DNA from: UBA5738 sp964470995
GTDB taxonomy: Bacteria > Patescibacteriota > Minisyncoccia > Minisyncoccales > UBA5738
Reading direction: 5' to 3'
Assembly: GCA_964470995.1 (NCBI GenBank)
Contig: CAYYEP010000002.1
Location: forward strand, 41,289-105,288
Length of the DNA: 64,000 bases
In this document: in pieces, positions 8,878 through 17,503 of the stretch
Layout of the letters: every line of letters begins with the position of its first letter
How positions within the stretch are numbered: the first letter of the stretch is position 1
Position numbers and translations under genes: made by a program
Notes under the pieces: model-generated
Told to the model about the DNA's origin: nothing
Databases searched by the model: none
What the model saw: only the letters and a program-made list of their open reading frames with translations

Positions 8878-9400
8878 TTTTTTTCGTGAAATCGTTTCTC
8901 AAACTTAATACTCCGATAATAATCCCTGTTATGATAATTGCAATACCCGAATAGTAAAAAACATCGGATATTGCCTGCGCTTTGCCCAATAAATTGTTAA
9001 GCGACAGCAAATATGTCCAGTCATGCGTCCCGTCGCCCAGCAAAGGTAATTCTAGTTTCACCGCGTCGCCCGCGTAACGCGCCGCCCCGATACTGCTTTC
9101 CCCCAACCACAACATCACTATCCCCGCCGCATAGCGGTTCTTCTTTTCCCAAAAATATATCACCAGCACCACCGGTACCAACAATTGCATTATCGTTCCC
9201 CCGGCCGCGCAAACCACCTCTCCGAAAAGCGAAAATATAACATGTCCCGCTTCATGGAATACCAAATCGACATTATCGAAAAAATTCCCGCGCCCGCGGT
9301 TCGCCGCGCCGCGGCAAAAATAAAACGCCGCGCCCGCTAAAAAAACCGCCCTTAAAAAAGCTGTTTTGAAAAATCGCGGGTTTTTTCCTGCCGGATTCAT
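8852..9400 (-). CDS. Membrane protein with HEAGH zinc-protease-like motif
   Basis: 182 residues with four or five hydrophobic segments. The motif VFHEAGHVIFSLFGEVVCAA has the HExxH zinc-binding pattern and precedes GGTIMQLLVPVVLVIYFW, which suggests an M50-like intramembrane metalloprotease. The third zinc ligand typical of M50 (an NPDG-type motif) is not evident, so activity is uncertain. The ATG at 9400 has GGAAG 8 nt upstream and is preferred to a GTG at 9415 that overlaps the preceding gene. The 3' end overlaps the flavoprotein start. Confidence 0.75.
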   Translation of the reverse strand: MNPAGKNPRFFKTAFLRAVFLAGAAFYFCRGAANRGRGNFFDNVDLVFHEAGHVIFSLFGEVVCAAGGTIMQLLVPVVLVIYFWEKKNRYAAGIVMLWLGESSIGAARYAGDAVKLELPLLGDGTHDWTYLLSLNNLLGKAQAISDVFYYSGIAIIITGIIIGVLSLRNDFTKKNGNQEQKL

Positions 9401-9405
9401 TTTTT

Positions 9406-10188
9406 TTACTTCCACCCGTTCTCATCGGAATCGTAAACTCTAGGACAACCCTGGGGGCAATCGTAGCCGTTCTCATCGCTGGCACATATCTGGTCACCGC
9501 ACCGCGCCGCCTCTCCGGCGCGGAACGCTACCGTGATCCGGCTGTCGCCATTCCCCAAATAAGTGCAAAAAGAATCTTTATACGGCCCGATAATTGAATC
9601 ATCTCCCAATATATTAACCATCGAATCGGCAATACCATTGGCCCCCAATGTATAACCCGCAATATTGGACGCCCAAACTCCGCCGGGATAACCGGCGACA
9701 CCCTTAAGTTTTACGGCAACCAGATTACCGCCCACCGCTAAACCGCTCCGGTTTCGGTTGCTATGGCACGCAATCACCAAATTTTCACCGTCGGTGCTTA
9801 TACTATAAGTTTCTCCCCCGTCCGTCATAAACTTTGCCGGCGATTCAGTAATGCTGTGAATATAAAATTCATATTTGGATACCGAACCCGTCTGTTCATA
9901 AATAACCACCGATGAAGCCGAAGCAACCTTGATCTTACCCGTCGCGCAATCATCCGGACATTGCGTTTCGTTCTCGCCGCTGGTGCAAACTCCGTCGCCG
10001 CAAACCAAACTTGTCGCGCCTTGGATTAACGGTTGTTCGCTTCCCGCGCCGGTTACGGCAACACATCTATTGCTGTCAAAACACGGATCAGCTCTATGCG
10101 TAACAACCAACATCGCCGTAACGACCCCGGAAAACGCCGCTATCACCAGAAGCACCACCAAACTGCGATTATCGTTTTGAATATTCAT
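9406..10188 (-). CDS. Membrane-anchored protein with two CGDG-type Cys-rich motifs
   Basis: 260 residues. An N-terminal signal anchor (VVLLVIAAFSGVVTAMLVV) is followed by two copies of a Cys-rich unit: CGDGVCTSGENETQCPDDC near residue 63 and CGDQICASDENGYDCPQGC near the C-terminus. An unrecognised domain of about 150 residues lies between them. Such C-x4-C-x3-E-x4-C-x3-C units occur in extracellular proteins and probably form disulfides or bind calcium (inference). Its stop overlaps the alternative GTG start of the next gene. Confidence 0.8.
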   Translation of the reverse strand: MNIQNDNRSLVVLLVIAAFSGVVTAMLVVTHRADPCFDSNRCVAVTGAGSEQPLIQGATSLVCGDGVCTSGENETQCPDDCATGKIKVASASSVVIYEQTGSVSKYEFYIHSITESPAKFMTDGGETYSISTDGENLVIACHSNRNRSGLAVGGNLVAVKLKGVAGYPGGVWASNIAGYTLGANGIADSMVNILGDDSIIGPYKDSFCTYLGNGDSRITVAFRAGEAARCGDQICASDENGYDCPQGCPRVYDSDENGWK

Positions 10189-10324
10189 TTTAGCTAAATT
10201 AGCCTATTCGCTTTTATAAATATTTTAACATAGCACTCCCAAAACCGCCCCCGCTGGCCATAAACCATCGCCTTCTGGTAAAATTAGATTAATATGATAA
10301 ACAGCTTAATATAATAAATAATAT

Positions 10325-11239
10325 ATGGAAAACAATGTTCCCGCCGTATCCATCCCTCCCGCCGCTGCCGCATCCCCCAATAAGATCAGCCGCGTCAAAG
10401 GCGGCTATCTTATCGCCGCCGGAAGTTTTAAAATACTGAACCAAAATCGGTCAATAATGCTTTTCCCGCTTTTTGCCCTGATTATCGACCTGATGCTTGT
10501 CGCCGGCGGTATCGCCAGCTATATGTATCTTTCGGGAGCTCTCGACAGCAGCAGTTTGGCAGATAACGGCAATCCCGAAATGAATACCATTTATTACGCC
10601 GCCTACTTTGTGCTTTATCTTGTTTCCATTTTTATCGCCTCCCTTTTCCAAGCCGGCATGGTTTATCTCGTAAACGCGCACTTGAACGGACAAAAAATGA
10701 CCTTCAGCGAAGGCTTTAGCGCCGCCGCCAAACTCAGCGGCAAAATATTTTTCTGGTCGCTGATTGCCGCCACGGTTGGCGTTATCTTAAATATGATCGC
10801 CAACCGCTTTAAACTGATCGGCCGCTTGGCCGCCCAAATTATGGGCGCGGCCTGGGAAATCATCTCCTTTTTTATCGTTCCGGTACTGGTACTGGAAAAA
10901 GAAACTGTCGGCGGTTCGATCAAGCGTTCCGGTTCGGTCTTTAAAAACAAATGGGGAGAAACCCTGATCGCCAATTTTTCTCTCGGATTATTCTTTGCAT
11001 TCATTATTGTTGCGGTATTATGCGCAATGCTAATATTTTTCTTCCTGGCTCAACCATCAACTATTGGTATATTGATTCTATTTGGTATTTTTTTATTGTT
11101 CGTGGTCGCCGTCATAATTGTTTCCTCGGCAATAGAAACCATTTATCGGACTATCCTTTACGATTACGCGGTAAACAACCGGATATCCGAAAGCTTCACT
11201 CCTGAACTTTTAACCGACGCCGTAAAAACCAAAAAATAA
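10325..11239 (+). CDS. DUF6159-like polytopic membrane protein
   Basis: 304 residues and one of the few plus-strand genes of the first half. After a Pro/Ala-rich N-terminal tail come about six membrane segments in pairs (SIMLFPLFALIIDLMLVAGG; YAAYFVLYLVSIFIASLFQA; IFFWSLIAATVGVILNMIA; two more near the C-terminus). The loop VLEKETVGGSIKRSGSVFKN is typical of the DUF6159 family. The function is unknown. It ends at a shared terminator facing the SIMPL gene. Confidence 0.8.
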   Translation: MENNVPAVSIPPAAAASPNKISRVKGGYLIAAGSFKILNQNRSIMLFPLFALIIDLMLVAGGIASYMYLSGALDSSSLADNGNPEMNTIYYAAYFVLYLVSIFIASLFQAGMVYLVNAHLNGQKMTFSEGFSAAAKLSGKIFFWSLIAATVGVILNMIANRFKLIGRLAAQIMGAAWEIISFFIVPVLVLEKETVGGSIKRSGSVFKNKWGETLIANFSLGLFFAFIIVAVLCAMLIFFFLAQPSTIGILILFGIFLLFVVAVIIVSSAIETIYRTILYDYAVNNRISESFTPELLTDAVKTKK

Positions 11240-11245
11240 ATTATT

Positions 11246-11289
11246 AACAAAAAAACCGCCTCGGCCGCGCGCCAAAGCGGTTTTTTGTT
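11246..11289. terminator. Bidirectional Rho-independent terminator
   Basis: AACAAAAAAACCGC pairs with GCGGTTTTTTGTT between two convergent genes. The A-run and T-run flank the stem, so it can serve both strands. Confidence 0.85.
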
Positions 11290-11293
11290 CGCG

Positions 11294-12109
11294 CTATCGT
11301 ATCTCGTATGTAATATTCACGCTCGACTCGATCTTGTTCTGCCCGGTTTGAATCGCCGGAGTCGCCGATTCCTGTACCGCGTCCATTTCCATCCCCTTGG
11401 CGTAATTAGTTGTATAAGTAGGATAATATCCGCCCTCGCTGTAACCGGTGATATCTCCCAATTTTACCTCCAGCTGTTGGGCCAAAACCGCCGCCTTGGC
11501 CTTCGCCTCTTCAATTGCCTGTTTACGCGCCTGTTCCTGCAAAACTTCAGGCTTATCGATTGTAAACTGCAAATCGCCTACCTGGTTAGCCCCTGACGCA
11601 GCCGCCTCCTGAATAATCTGGCCAACTTTAGACATATTGTCCTGGCGGACTTTCACCGTCAGCGTTTGGGTAATATCGTAACCCGAAAGCTGTCTCTTCC
11701 CCGAAGGATAATAAACTCTCATCTCCGTAGTTTCCGGATTGGTTTCAATATAATCGTAATGGGGATTAATGTTAAAACCGCTGGTCCGCAGATCATCGTC
11801 AGCCACCCCAAGGCTTTTCACCGCGTCAATTATCGCGTTCATCTTCCTGGTGTTATCCTCCATCGCTTCCGCCACGGTTTTTGATTCGCTAAGTACTGAA
11901 AAATCCATCGTGGCCAAATCCGGACTGGCGTAAACTTCGCCTTTTCCGGAAACCGTTATCGAACTCATCCCGGCCGCGTCCCGGCCGATGTATTTATTTT
12001 CCTTAACTGCGTTCACCGCCAATATCGCAACATAAACTGCCAGCACCATAAAAAGCACTCCGGCGGCGCCTGCCGCATATCCTGTTTTTTCTCCAAATAT
12101 TTTTTCCAT
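11294..12109 (-). CDS. SIMPL (DUF541) domain protein
   Basis: 271 residues with an N-terminal membrane anchor (AAGAAGVLFMVLAVYVAILA) and a SIMPL/DUF541 domain. Recognisable pieces are ITVSGKGEVYASPDLATMDF, a central GYDITQTLTVKVRQ and the late KQAIEEAKAKAAVLAQQLEV followed by LGDITGYSEGG. The family is found in oxidative-stress protein BP26 and the eukaryotic SIMPL protein; its molecular role is not settled. It is probably exposed outside the membrane. Confidence 0.9.
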   Translation of the reverse strand: MEKIFGEKTGYAAGAAGVLFMVLAVYVAILAVNAVKENKYIGRDAAGMSSITVSGKGEVYASPDLATMDFSVLSESKTVAEAMEDNTRKMNAIIDAVKSLGVADDDLRTSGFNINPHYDYIETNPETTEMRVYYPSGKRQLSGYDITQTLTVKVRQDNMSKVGQIIQEAAASGANQVGDLQFTIDKPEVLQEQARKQAIEEAKAKAAVLAQQLEVKLGDITGYSEGGYYPTYTTNYAKGMEMDAVQESATPAIQTGQNKIESSVNITYEIR

Positions 12110-12302
12110 AATTATTTATAGATTTAAAACCTGCCCTCGACCTTTATTTTGGTAACATGATCATAGCAAAAAATACCAGAACCTGAAGTCTAACCGTATT
12201 TTTTTTAAAAAACTTCCGGCGGCTCTCCTAAGTTGATAATATCTTATATGCGCTATTATTTACAGTATCACAAACCCGGTAAAGTGCATTTTCCTTCAAT
12301 TT

Positions 12303-12332
12303 AAAAGCGGCTTGCAATTAAAAGCCGCTTTT
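12303..12332 (-). terminator. Rho-independent terminator
   Basis: AAAAGCGGCTT pairs with AAGCCGCTTTT, about 50 bp past the stop of the gene at 12383. It has A and T runs on both sides. Confidence 0.75.
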
Positions 12333-12382
12333 GAAACAATTCTATTGATTTTTTAAACCATTGATCCGCAAATCGATCCGCC

Positions 12383-12760
12383 CTAATCCTGCGAACATAC
12401 GCATTGGCAATAACCTTCGCGGCATTTGCTTTCCAAGGACGCTTCCGCGGGAGCAACGCATTCGGTAGAACATAACCAGTCTCCACCCGCTACCGCGCAT
12501 TGCTGTTTTTCCACGGCTTCCGGCTGCCGGCCGCTGATCTTCGAACCGCAAATACCGGCGTAATCAGACTTCTCGTAACCCGCAGTTATCGAATCCGTCT
12601 TATTGTTGCTGCCAAGACGCGCAAAATTCGGAGCCGAAATTTCTAATACCGAATCGCTAATAAACAATATCACCCATGACGTCAATGCGCCGATTAAAGC
12701 CGATACCAAAACCACTCCCAGCCAATTCGTGTCTCCTTTTTTAAAAAACAAATTCTTCAT
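12383..12760 (-). CDS. Small membrane-anchored Cys-rich protein
   Basis: 125 residues that match no family I recognise. A membrane segment (GVVLVSALIGALTSWVILFI) near residues 15-35 is followed by an extracytoplasmic part with eight Cys, clustered at the end (QQCAVAGGDWLCSTECVAPA, then CREGYCQCVCSQD). The spacing suggests disulfides or a small metal site. It has its own terminator and lies alone between the SIMPL and ABC-F genes. Confidence 0.65.
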   Translation of the reverse strand: MKNLFFKKGDTNWLGVVLVSALIGALTSWVILFISDSVLEISAPNFARLGSNNKTDSITAGYEKSDYAGICGSKISGRQPEAVEKQQCAVAGGDWLCSTECVAPAEASLESKCREGYCQCVCSQD

Positions 12761-12857
12761 TTTTTTGTATTATTTAAATAACCGTTGTCGACGATTTTAT
12801 TTTAACAGAAAAACGTTTTAAAAGTAACCGCCGAAAAAAACGACAGATGCCTTTTAC

Positions 12858-12885
12858 AAAAAAACGGCTCACGCCGCTTTTTTTT
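12858..12885 (-). terminator. Terminator overlapping the ABC-F stop codon
   Basis: AAAAAAACGGC/GCCGCTTTTTTT around a TCAC loop. The TGA stop of the ABC-F gene (12871-12869) lies in this loop, so the hairpin is built into the last codons. Confidence 0.7.
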
Positions 12886-14563
12886 GTTGCGCCATGTGAT
12901 ATCGGTAGTCTTCATAATTACCGTAATAATGATTCAATCGACCGCCCCTCACCTCCCAAATATGATTGCAAACCTCGTTCAAAATATAGCGGTCGTGGCT
13001 CACCAAGATTATCGTTCCCTTATATTCATTGAATACGTTTGTAATAACCTCCTTACTGGGCAGATCCAAATGATTGGTCGGCTCATCCAGCAAAAGCATA
13101 TTCAGCTTTTGCAAAATAAGTTCGGCCAGCGCCACGCGGGCCCGCTCGCCGCCCGACAAACATTTGATCTGTTTCTTTTCCACGTCCGCCGGCGCGAACA
13201 GCAGCGCTCCCAGCACCGCGCGGATACGCTCTTCGGTTTCAACAGTTTTTAACGCCACCTCATCCAAAATCAATTTTTCCGGGTCAAGATCTTCATGCGC
13301 CTGCGCGTAATATCCTGCCATAACCCGGTTATCAACAGTAATCTTTCCTTTTAGCGGCGGCATTTTGTTCAAAATACTTTTAAGCAGGGTTGATTTACCC
13401 ATTCCGTTATTACCGATAATACCGATCTTGTCGCCCCATTCCACCTCGATTTTGCCCTCCTGGGCAAACAGCGGTTTCTCTTCCGGGCCGATACTGATAT
13501 TATCCAGCTTCATCACACAGCGGCAAAGCTTGGTCCCCGCATCCAATTTAATACGAATATTTTTCCCCGGTTCTTCGGGCAATTCAATCAAATCCATCTT
13601 TTCCAGCATCTTAATACGGCTCTGCACCGCGCTGGCCTTAGTCGCTTTGTAGCGGAAACGATCAATAAACTCCTGCTGCTGCTTCAAATAATTTTGCTGA
13701 ATTTTATAATCTTTCTCCAGCCGCTCGCGCCGCGCTTCCTTTTCAATAACATAGTCCGAATAACGGCAATTGTATTTTTCCAGCCCGGCATGAGTCAATT
13801 CGTATGTTTTATCGCATACCTTGTCCAAAAAATACCGGTCATGCGACACACACACAATTGCCTTATTCCAGTGAATCAAAAAATTCTCCAGCCACTCGCA
13901 GGTTTCAATATCCAAATGGTTGGTCGGCTCATCTAAAATTATAACGTTCGGATTGGCCAGCGCCACCTTCGCCAGTGCCAGCTTGGTGCGTTCGCCGCCA
14001 CTCAATGTTCCCACAGTACGAACCCATGATTCTTCGGCAAAACCAAAATCTCCCAGCAGTCTCTCTATCAACCCTTCATAACGGTATCCATCGCTGGCCT
14101 TATAAACCTCCAACAGCTGCAGATAATCCGTCGTTTCGGCTTCCGTCAGCACGCCTTCCCGATCTTTTTTCTCCAATAAGTTCTTTTGTTCCATCAATGC
14201 TTTCATTTTTGGGTTCGCCGAATGTATCTCTTCAAAAACCGTATTGTTCAGCGAATCCCAATGCGTTTCCTGGGGCAAATAACCGATGCGCGCCAGCCGA
14301 TGCAGTTCGCGCGATCCTTCATCAGCTTCTTCCTCGCCAATAATTATTTTCAACAATGTGGTTTTGCCCATGCCATTGGCCCCCACAATCGCAATCCGAT
14401 CGCCGGCCATTACTTTTAATCGCGCGCCCGCAAACAATTCCTCCTTACCGTAGGCCTTCGCCGCATCCTTTAGAATAACCAAAGGGTCCCCGGTGGCTGC
14501 CGCTCCGCCCCTGGCTAAATTCTTAGGTATTCTTATATTAGATTTTATATTTTTATCTGCCAT
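12869..14563 (-). CDS. ABC-F family ribosome-associated ATPase
   Basis: Soluble protein of 564 residues with two ABC domains and no membrane part. Domain 1 has GANGMGKTTLLK, LSGGERTKLALAK and VIILDEPTNHLD. A charged linker follows (EKDYKIQQNYLKQQQEFIDR). Domain 2 has GNNGMGKSTLLK, LSGGERARVALAE and LLLDEPTNHLDLPSKE. ABC-F proteins bind the ribosomal E site and act in translation or in antibiotic protection. The short interdomain linker fits a translation factor at least as well as a resistance protein. A leader peptide and attenuator-like hairpin lie upstream. The first 29 residues are a disordered extension. Confidence 0.95.
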   Translation of the reverse strand: MADKNIKSNIRIPKNLARGGAAATGDPLVILKDAAKAYGKEELFAGARLKVMAGDRIAIVGANGMGKTTLLKIIIGEEEADEGSRELHRLARIGYLPQETHWDSLNNTVFEEIHSANPKMKALMEQKNLLEKKDREGVLTEAETTDYLQLLEVYKASDGYRYEGLIERLLGDFGFAEESWVRTVGTLSGGERTKLALAKVALANPNVIILDEPTNHLDIETCEWLENFLIHWNKAIVCVSHDRYFLDKVCDKTYELTHAGLEKYNCRYSDYVIEKEARRERLEKDYKIQQNYLKQQQEFIDRFRYKATKASAVQSRIKMLEKMDLIELPEEPGKNIRIKLDAGTKLCRCVMKLDNISIGPEEKPLFAQEGKIEVEWGDKIGIIGNNGMGKSTLLKSILNKMPPLKGKITVDNRVMAGYYAQAHEDLDPEKLILDEVALKTVETEERIRAVLGALLFAPADVEKKQIKCLSGGERARVALAELILQKLNMLLLDEPTNHLDLPSKEVITNVFNEYKGTIILVSHDRYILNEVCNHIWEVRGGRLNHYYGNYEDYRYHMAQQKKAA

Positions 14564-14593
14564 TTATTTAAACCCTTTCTTGCGTTTTTCAAA

Positions 14594-14669
14594 CAAAAAA
14601 CAGGGTTTGCTTATGATATGGCGCTTAGCGCCAAAAAAACCTGACCGAATATCAAGCAAATTACCTGTT
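14594..14669 (-). promoter_or_regulatory. Attenuator-like terminator hairpin in the ABC-F leader
   Basis: On the minus strand ACAGG, TTTGCTT and GATAT pair with ATATC, AAGCAAA and CCTGT around an inner hairpin (GGCGCTAAGCGCC), and a T6 tract follows. This is a transcription terminator lying between the promoter and the ABC-F start. A second CAGGTTT in the left part could also pair with AAACCCTG, so two mutually exclusive folds are possible. Confidence 0.7.
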
Positions 14670-14670
14670 G

Positions 14671-14715
14671 CTACGTTGTTAGTTTTATCTCTTTTTTATC
14701 GTAAAAAATTTTCAT
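14671..14715 (-). CDS. 14-residue leader peptide upstream of the ABC-F gene
   Basis: ATG at 14715 and TAG at 14673-14671 encode MKIFYDKKEIKLTT. The ATG is about 17 nt past the likely -10 box and the stop lies 1 nt before the attenuator stem, the geometry of ribosome-mediated attenuation. No strong ribosome-binding site fits in the short 5' leader. Its translation is inference. Confidence 0.5.
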   Translation of the reverse strand: MKIFYDKKEIKLTT

Positions 14716-14731
14716 ACTTTTAAACAAAAAA

Positions 14732-14759
14732 ATTATACAATATTTACAAAAAAAATCAA
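14732..14759 (-). promoter_or_regulatory. Promoter of the ABC-F gene
   Basis: TTGATT, 16 bp, TATAAT on the minus strand; the -10 box is a perfect consensus. Transcription would start near 14724. Confidence 0.6.
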
Positions 14760-14848
14760 CACCGCGCGCTGCCAGTATCATAACCGCCCACCGGGAATAT
14801 TGCATCCTGTATCTATTCCTCCTTTAGAATCGATTGCCCGGTATCGGA

Positions 14849-14876
14849 TTGACACCGCATTGGGCAATGGTAAAAT
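14849..14876 (+). promoter_or_regulatory. Promoter of the L,D-transpeptidase leader
   Basis: TTGACA, 16 bp, TAAAAT. It is divergent from the ABC-F promoter and would start a transcript near 14884, about 205 nt before the next coding start. Confidence 0.65.
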
Positions 14877-14883
14877 TATAACC

Positions 14884-15020
14884 ATACAGTGCGTTATTCT
14901 TGAGATCTCACTCGGGAAGCGCCAAATGGCAGGAGATTTTTTTTATGCCTCCTGCTCCTTTCCCCGCCCCTAACCGGGGCTGGAACAGCTCAAAAAACGC
15001 CTACGGCGTTTTTTGAGTTA
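14884..15020 (+). ncRNA. Structured leader or small RNA of unknown class
   Basis: Several hairpins follow the promoter. ATCTC...GAGAT encloses GCCA/TGGC and is followed by T8 (14907-14942), a terminator-like shape. CAGGAG/CTCCTG overlaps it and offers an alternative fold. A CCCC/GGGG hairpin and a 13-bp terminator follow. No known riboswitch class is recognised. It could be an attenuated leader of the downstream gene or a free small RNA. Confidence 0.4.
14989..15017 (+). terminator. Perfect 13-bp terminator-like hairpin
   Basis: CTCAAAAAACGCC pairs with GGCGTTTTTTGAG around a three-base loop. It lies between the leader promoter and the L,D-transpeptidase start. Confidence 0.7.
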
Positions 15021-15088
15021 AAAGCGGTTTTGGGCTATGATAATCCAATCGGGCCCGCCAAAGGGCCCTATGTTATGAGATCAGCGCT

Positions 15089-16609
15089 ATGCCAAAACAC
15101 CTCAAGATCAGGAACAAAAACCACCCTCTCAACAAATTCCTGCGAAAATTTTCCAAATTTTTTTTAGCGGTTCTGGCCGGCGCTTTTATCATTGCCATTC
15201 CCAAATTGCTCGACCGCGAAATCGAAACCCTGCCGTATCCCCAATCATATTCGGCCTCCCCGGTTTCGTGCGACAATGACGCCGCCGCCGGCACCCGGAT
15301 AAAATTCAAATTCCAACCTTCCGCCACCGCGCAATACGCCGCGCCGGCGTATTCAATCGAAGAAATCAGCCAAAAAGGAAAAACCATGGTCACATTCGAA
15401 CAAACGGCGTCTCTGGCCGGTGAATTTTCCTATAATGATGTCATTAACGATCCCCTGGTCGAACTGCTCGACTATTACATCAAAGACAATAAACTGGTCA
15501 TCGAAATAACCCGCCGCGGCAATTACCTGCCGGCAAAAGTTATCGCCCAAGGGCTAATAGCCACAATCATCCTGCCCCCCGGCAACAATGATTTTCCGGC
15601 CATTGCCAACGAAAAACCCGCCCGCGATTCGGCGGCCTTTCCGGCCCTGCATCCCGTAAGTTTTGACGCGGTTCTAAACGGCAACCCGCGAAACATATAT
15701 TTATTTTTCAACAACGAACCCGCGCAATTCGCGATAGAAAAAACCGCGACCAGTACCTGGGCCGTCGCTTTCGAAAAGGAACTTCAAAACGAAACCGAAT
15801 ACACAGTAAAAGCAATCGTTACCGATGATTCCGGCCGCACCGCCATCGCCTCCTGGAATTTCACCGGCCGAATACCTAGCGCGGCCATCCTGGGCAAAAA
15901 CCGTTTCAAATACCTTGGCTGGTGGGGCCAAATCAACGCCAGCGGCGTCACGGTCCGCAAAGGCGCCGGAACCTCGTTCGATAAGATCGGCAGTCTGTCG
16001 TCGGCCGAACGGGTCAAAGTTTTGGAAGAGGTTTTTGGCGAATGGGTCAGCGGCAAAAATCTATGGTATAAAATCGACGGCGGCAAATATGCCGGCGATT
16101 ATGTTTTTTCGGACTACGTCACCCCAATGAGCCAACCCGAAGCACCCGCGAATTTTACCATTCCCGAAGAAATCAGCACCGGCGAAAATTGGATCGACGT
16201 CGATCTCACCAAAAAAGTGCTCACTCTTTTTACCTACGACAAACCGCTTTTCGCCACCTACATCGCTTCCGGACGGCCCGAAAATCCAACCCGAACCGGC
16301 CTCTACCGCGTCTGGTACAAGCTTGAAAAAGCCGAAATGCAAGGCGGCCCGCCGCTGCACGCTTACCGTTATCATTTAAAGGATATTCCCTGGACAATGT
16401 ATTACAATAACGACTACGCCATCCATGGCACTTACTGGCACGATAAGTTCGGCACCCAGCAGTCCGCGGGTTGCACCAATATGACGCAAGGCGACGCCAA
16501 ATATATTTTCGACAACACCCTGCCCGCCATCCCCGAAAACAAAAAAAGTGTTTTTTCCCGCGACGAATACTCTAAAGGCACCGGCACCGTTGTTCGCAAC
16601 CACGAATGA
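15089..16609 (+). CDS. L,D-transpeptidase with Ig-like and SH3b domains
   Basis: 506 residues. An N-terminal anchor (FFLAVLAGAFIIAIPKLL) is followed by an extracytoplasmic Ig-like region, an SH3b domain (about 275-345; ASGVTVRKGAGTSFDKIGSL) and a C-terminal YkuD domain. The YkuD active-site region reads HGTYWHDKFGTQQSAGCTNM, with the catalytic Cys in SAGC and the upstream His. Such enzymes form 3-3 peptidoglycan cross-links or attach proteins to the wall. The stop overlaps the next ATG (ATGA). A GGGCCC/GGGCCC hairpin at 15051-15068 sits just before the start and may affect initiation. Confidence 0.93.
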   Translation: MPKHLKIRNKNHPLNKFLRKFSKFFLAVLAGAFIIAIPKLLDREIETLPYPQSYSASPVSCDNDAAAGTRIKFKFQPSATAQYAAPAYSIEEISQKGKTMVTFEQTASLAGEFSYNDVINDPLVELLDYYIKDNKLVIEITRRGNYLPAKVIAQGLIATIILPPGNNDFPAIANEKPARDSAAFPALHPVSFDAVLNGNPRNIYLFFNNEPAQFAIEKTATSTWAVAFEKELQNETEYTVKAIVTDDSGRTAIASWNFTGRIPSAAILGKNRFKYLGWWGQINASGVTVRKGAGTSFDKIGSLSSAERVKVLEEVFGEWVSGKNLWYKIDGGKYAGDYVFSDYVTPMSQPEAPANFTIPEEISTGENWIDVDLTKKVLTLFTYDKPLFATYIASGRPENPTRTGLYRVWYKLEKAEMQGGPPLHAYRYHLKDIPWTMYYNNDYAIHGTYWHDKFGTQQSAGCTNMTQGDAKYIFDNTLPAIPENKKSVFSRDEYSKGTGTVVRNHE

Positions 16610-17436
16610 AAAACATTAAAAGAATAATAGACCGCCAAAAAAAGAAATTGGTTCTTGCCGCCTTACTTGCGGCGGCATTGCTCGCCTATGCCCATCTGGA
16701 AACCTACTGGGTGGAAATAAAGACGGTCACCGTCAAAAACGAAAATCTCCCCTTGGAATTCTCCGGCAAAAAGATTATCTTTATCTCCGACGCGCACTGC
16801 GGCGAATATTTGAATCCCAAACGCCTTGGCTTGATCGTTGAACAGATAAATCGTCTGGCCCCCGACATCATCTTGCTCGGTGGCGATTACGTCAGCCGCG
16901 ACGCCAAAAACATCACCGCCTGTTTTGCGGAATACTCCAAACTGGCCGCGCCTATGGGAATATTCGGGGTTCTTGGCAATCACGATATCGAAGCCGGCAA
17001 AAACAACGTAATAAAAAAAATGCTGGCGGCCGGAATCATTCCCTTAGCCAACGAAAACCGCCTCATCGAAATCGGCGGTCGCGCGATCACTATCGCCGGC
17101 GCCGACGAGGCTCGATACGGCGTACCCGACGGCGCCGCCGCTATGGCCGGCGCCGCCGACTTTACAATTTATCTAAGCCATGACCCCGCTTATTTCGAGG
17201 AATACGCCGATAATCGCGCCAAATTACTTTTGGCCGGCCACACCCATGGCGGCCAAGTAACCTTATTCGGCCTGCCAATGGCAAGCTTGGCGCACTGGCA
17301 TAACTATAAATACGGCCAAGGAATATACGAAGAAACCGGCCGCACTATTATTATTTCCAATGGCATCGGCGCCACCATCCTGCCCTTAAGATTTTTCGCC
17401 CGCCCCCAGATAAATTTTATCGAACTTAAAAAATAA
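16606..17436 (+). CDS. Membrane-anchored metallophosphoesterase
   Basis: 276 residues of the YaeI/YkuE-like group. A membrane segment (LVLAALLAAALLAYAHL) precedes the dimetal site: ISDAHCG, LLGGDYVS, GVLGNHD and LLAGHTHGGQ are all intact, with a further His in YLSHDP. Relatives act on UDP-diacylglucosamine or other phosphodiesters; the substrate here is unknown. It overlaps the L,D-transpeptidase gene by 4 nt, so a wall or lipid-linked substrate is plausible (inference). Confidence 0.93.
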   Translation: MKNIKRIIDRQKKKLVLAALLAAALLAYAHLETYWVEIKTVTVKNENLPLEFSGKKIIFISDAHCGEYLNPKRLGLIVEQINRLAPDIILLGGDYVSRDAKNITACFAEYSKLAAPMGIFGVLGNHDIEAGKNNVIKKMLAAGIIPLANENRLIEIGGRAITIAGADEARYGVPDGAAAMAGAADFTIYLSHDPAYFEEYADNRAKLLLAGHTHGGQVTLFGLPMASLAHWHNYKYGQGIYEETGRTIIISNGIGATILPLRFFARPQINFIELKK

Positions 17437-17503
17437 TCCCCTCGATTAATATAATTCTGCCGGATTATTGCCCAAATCTAAAAAACATCCTCCCAAAAAT
17501 TTA

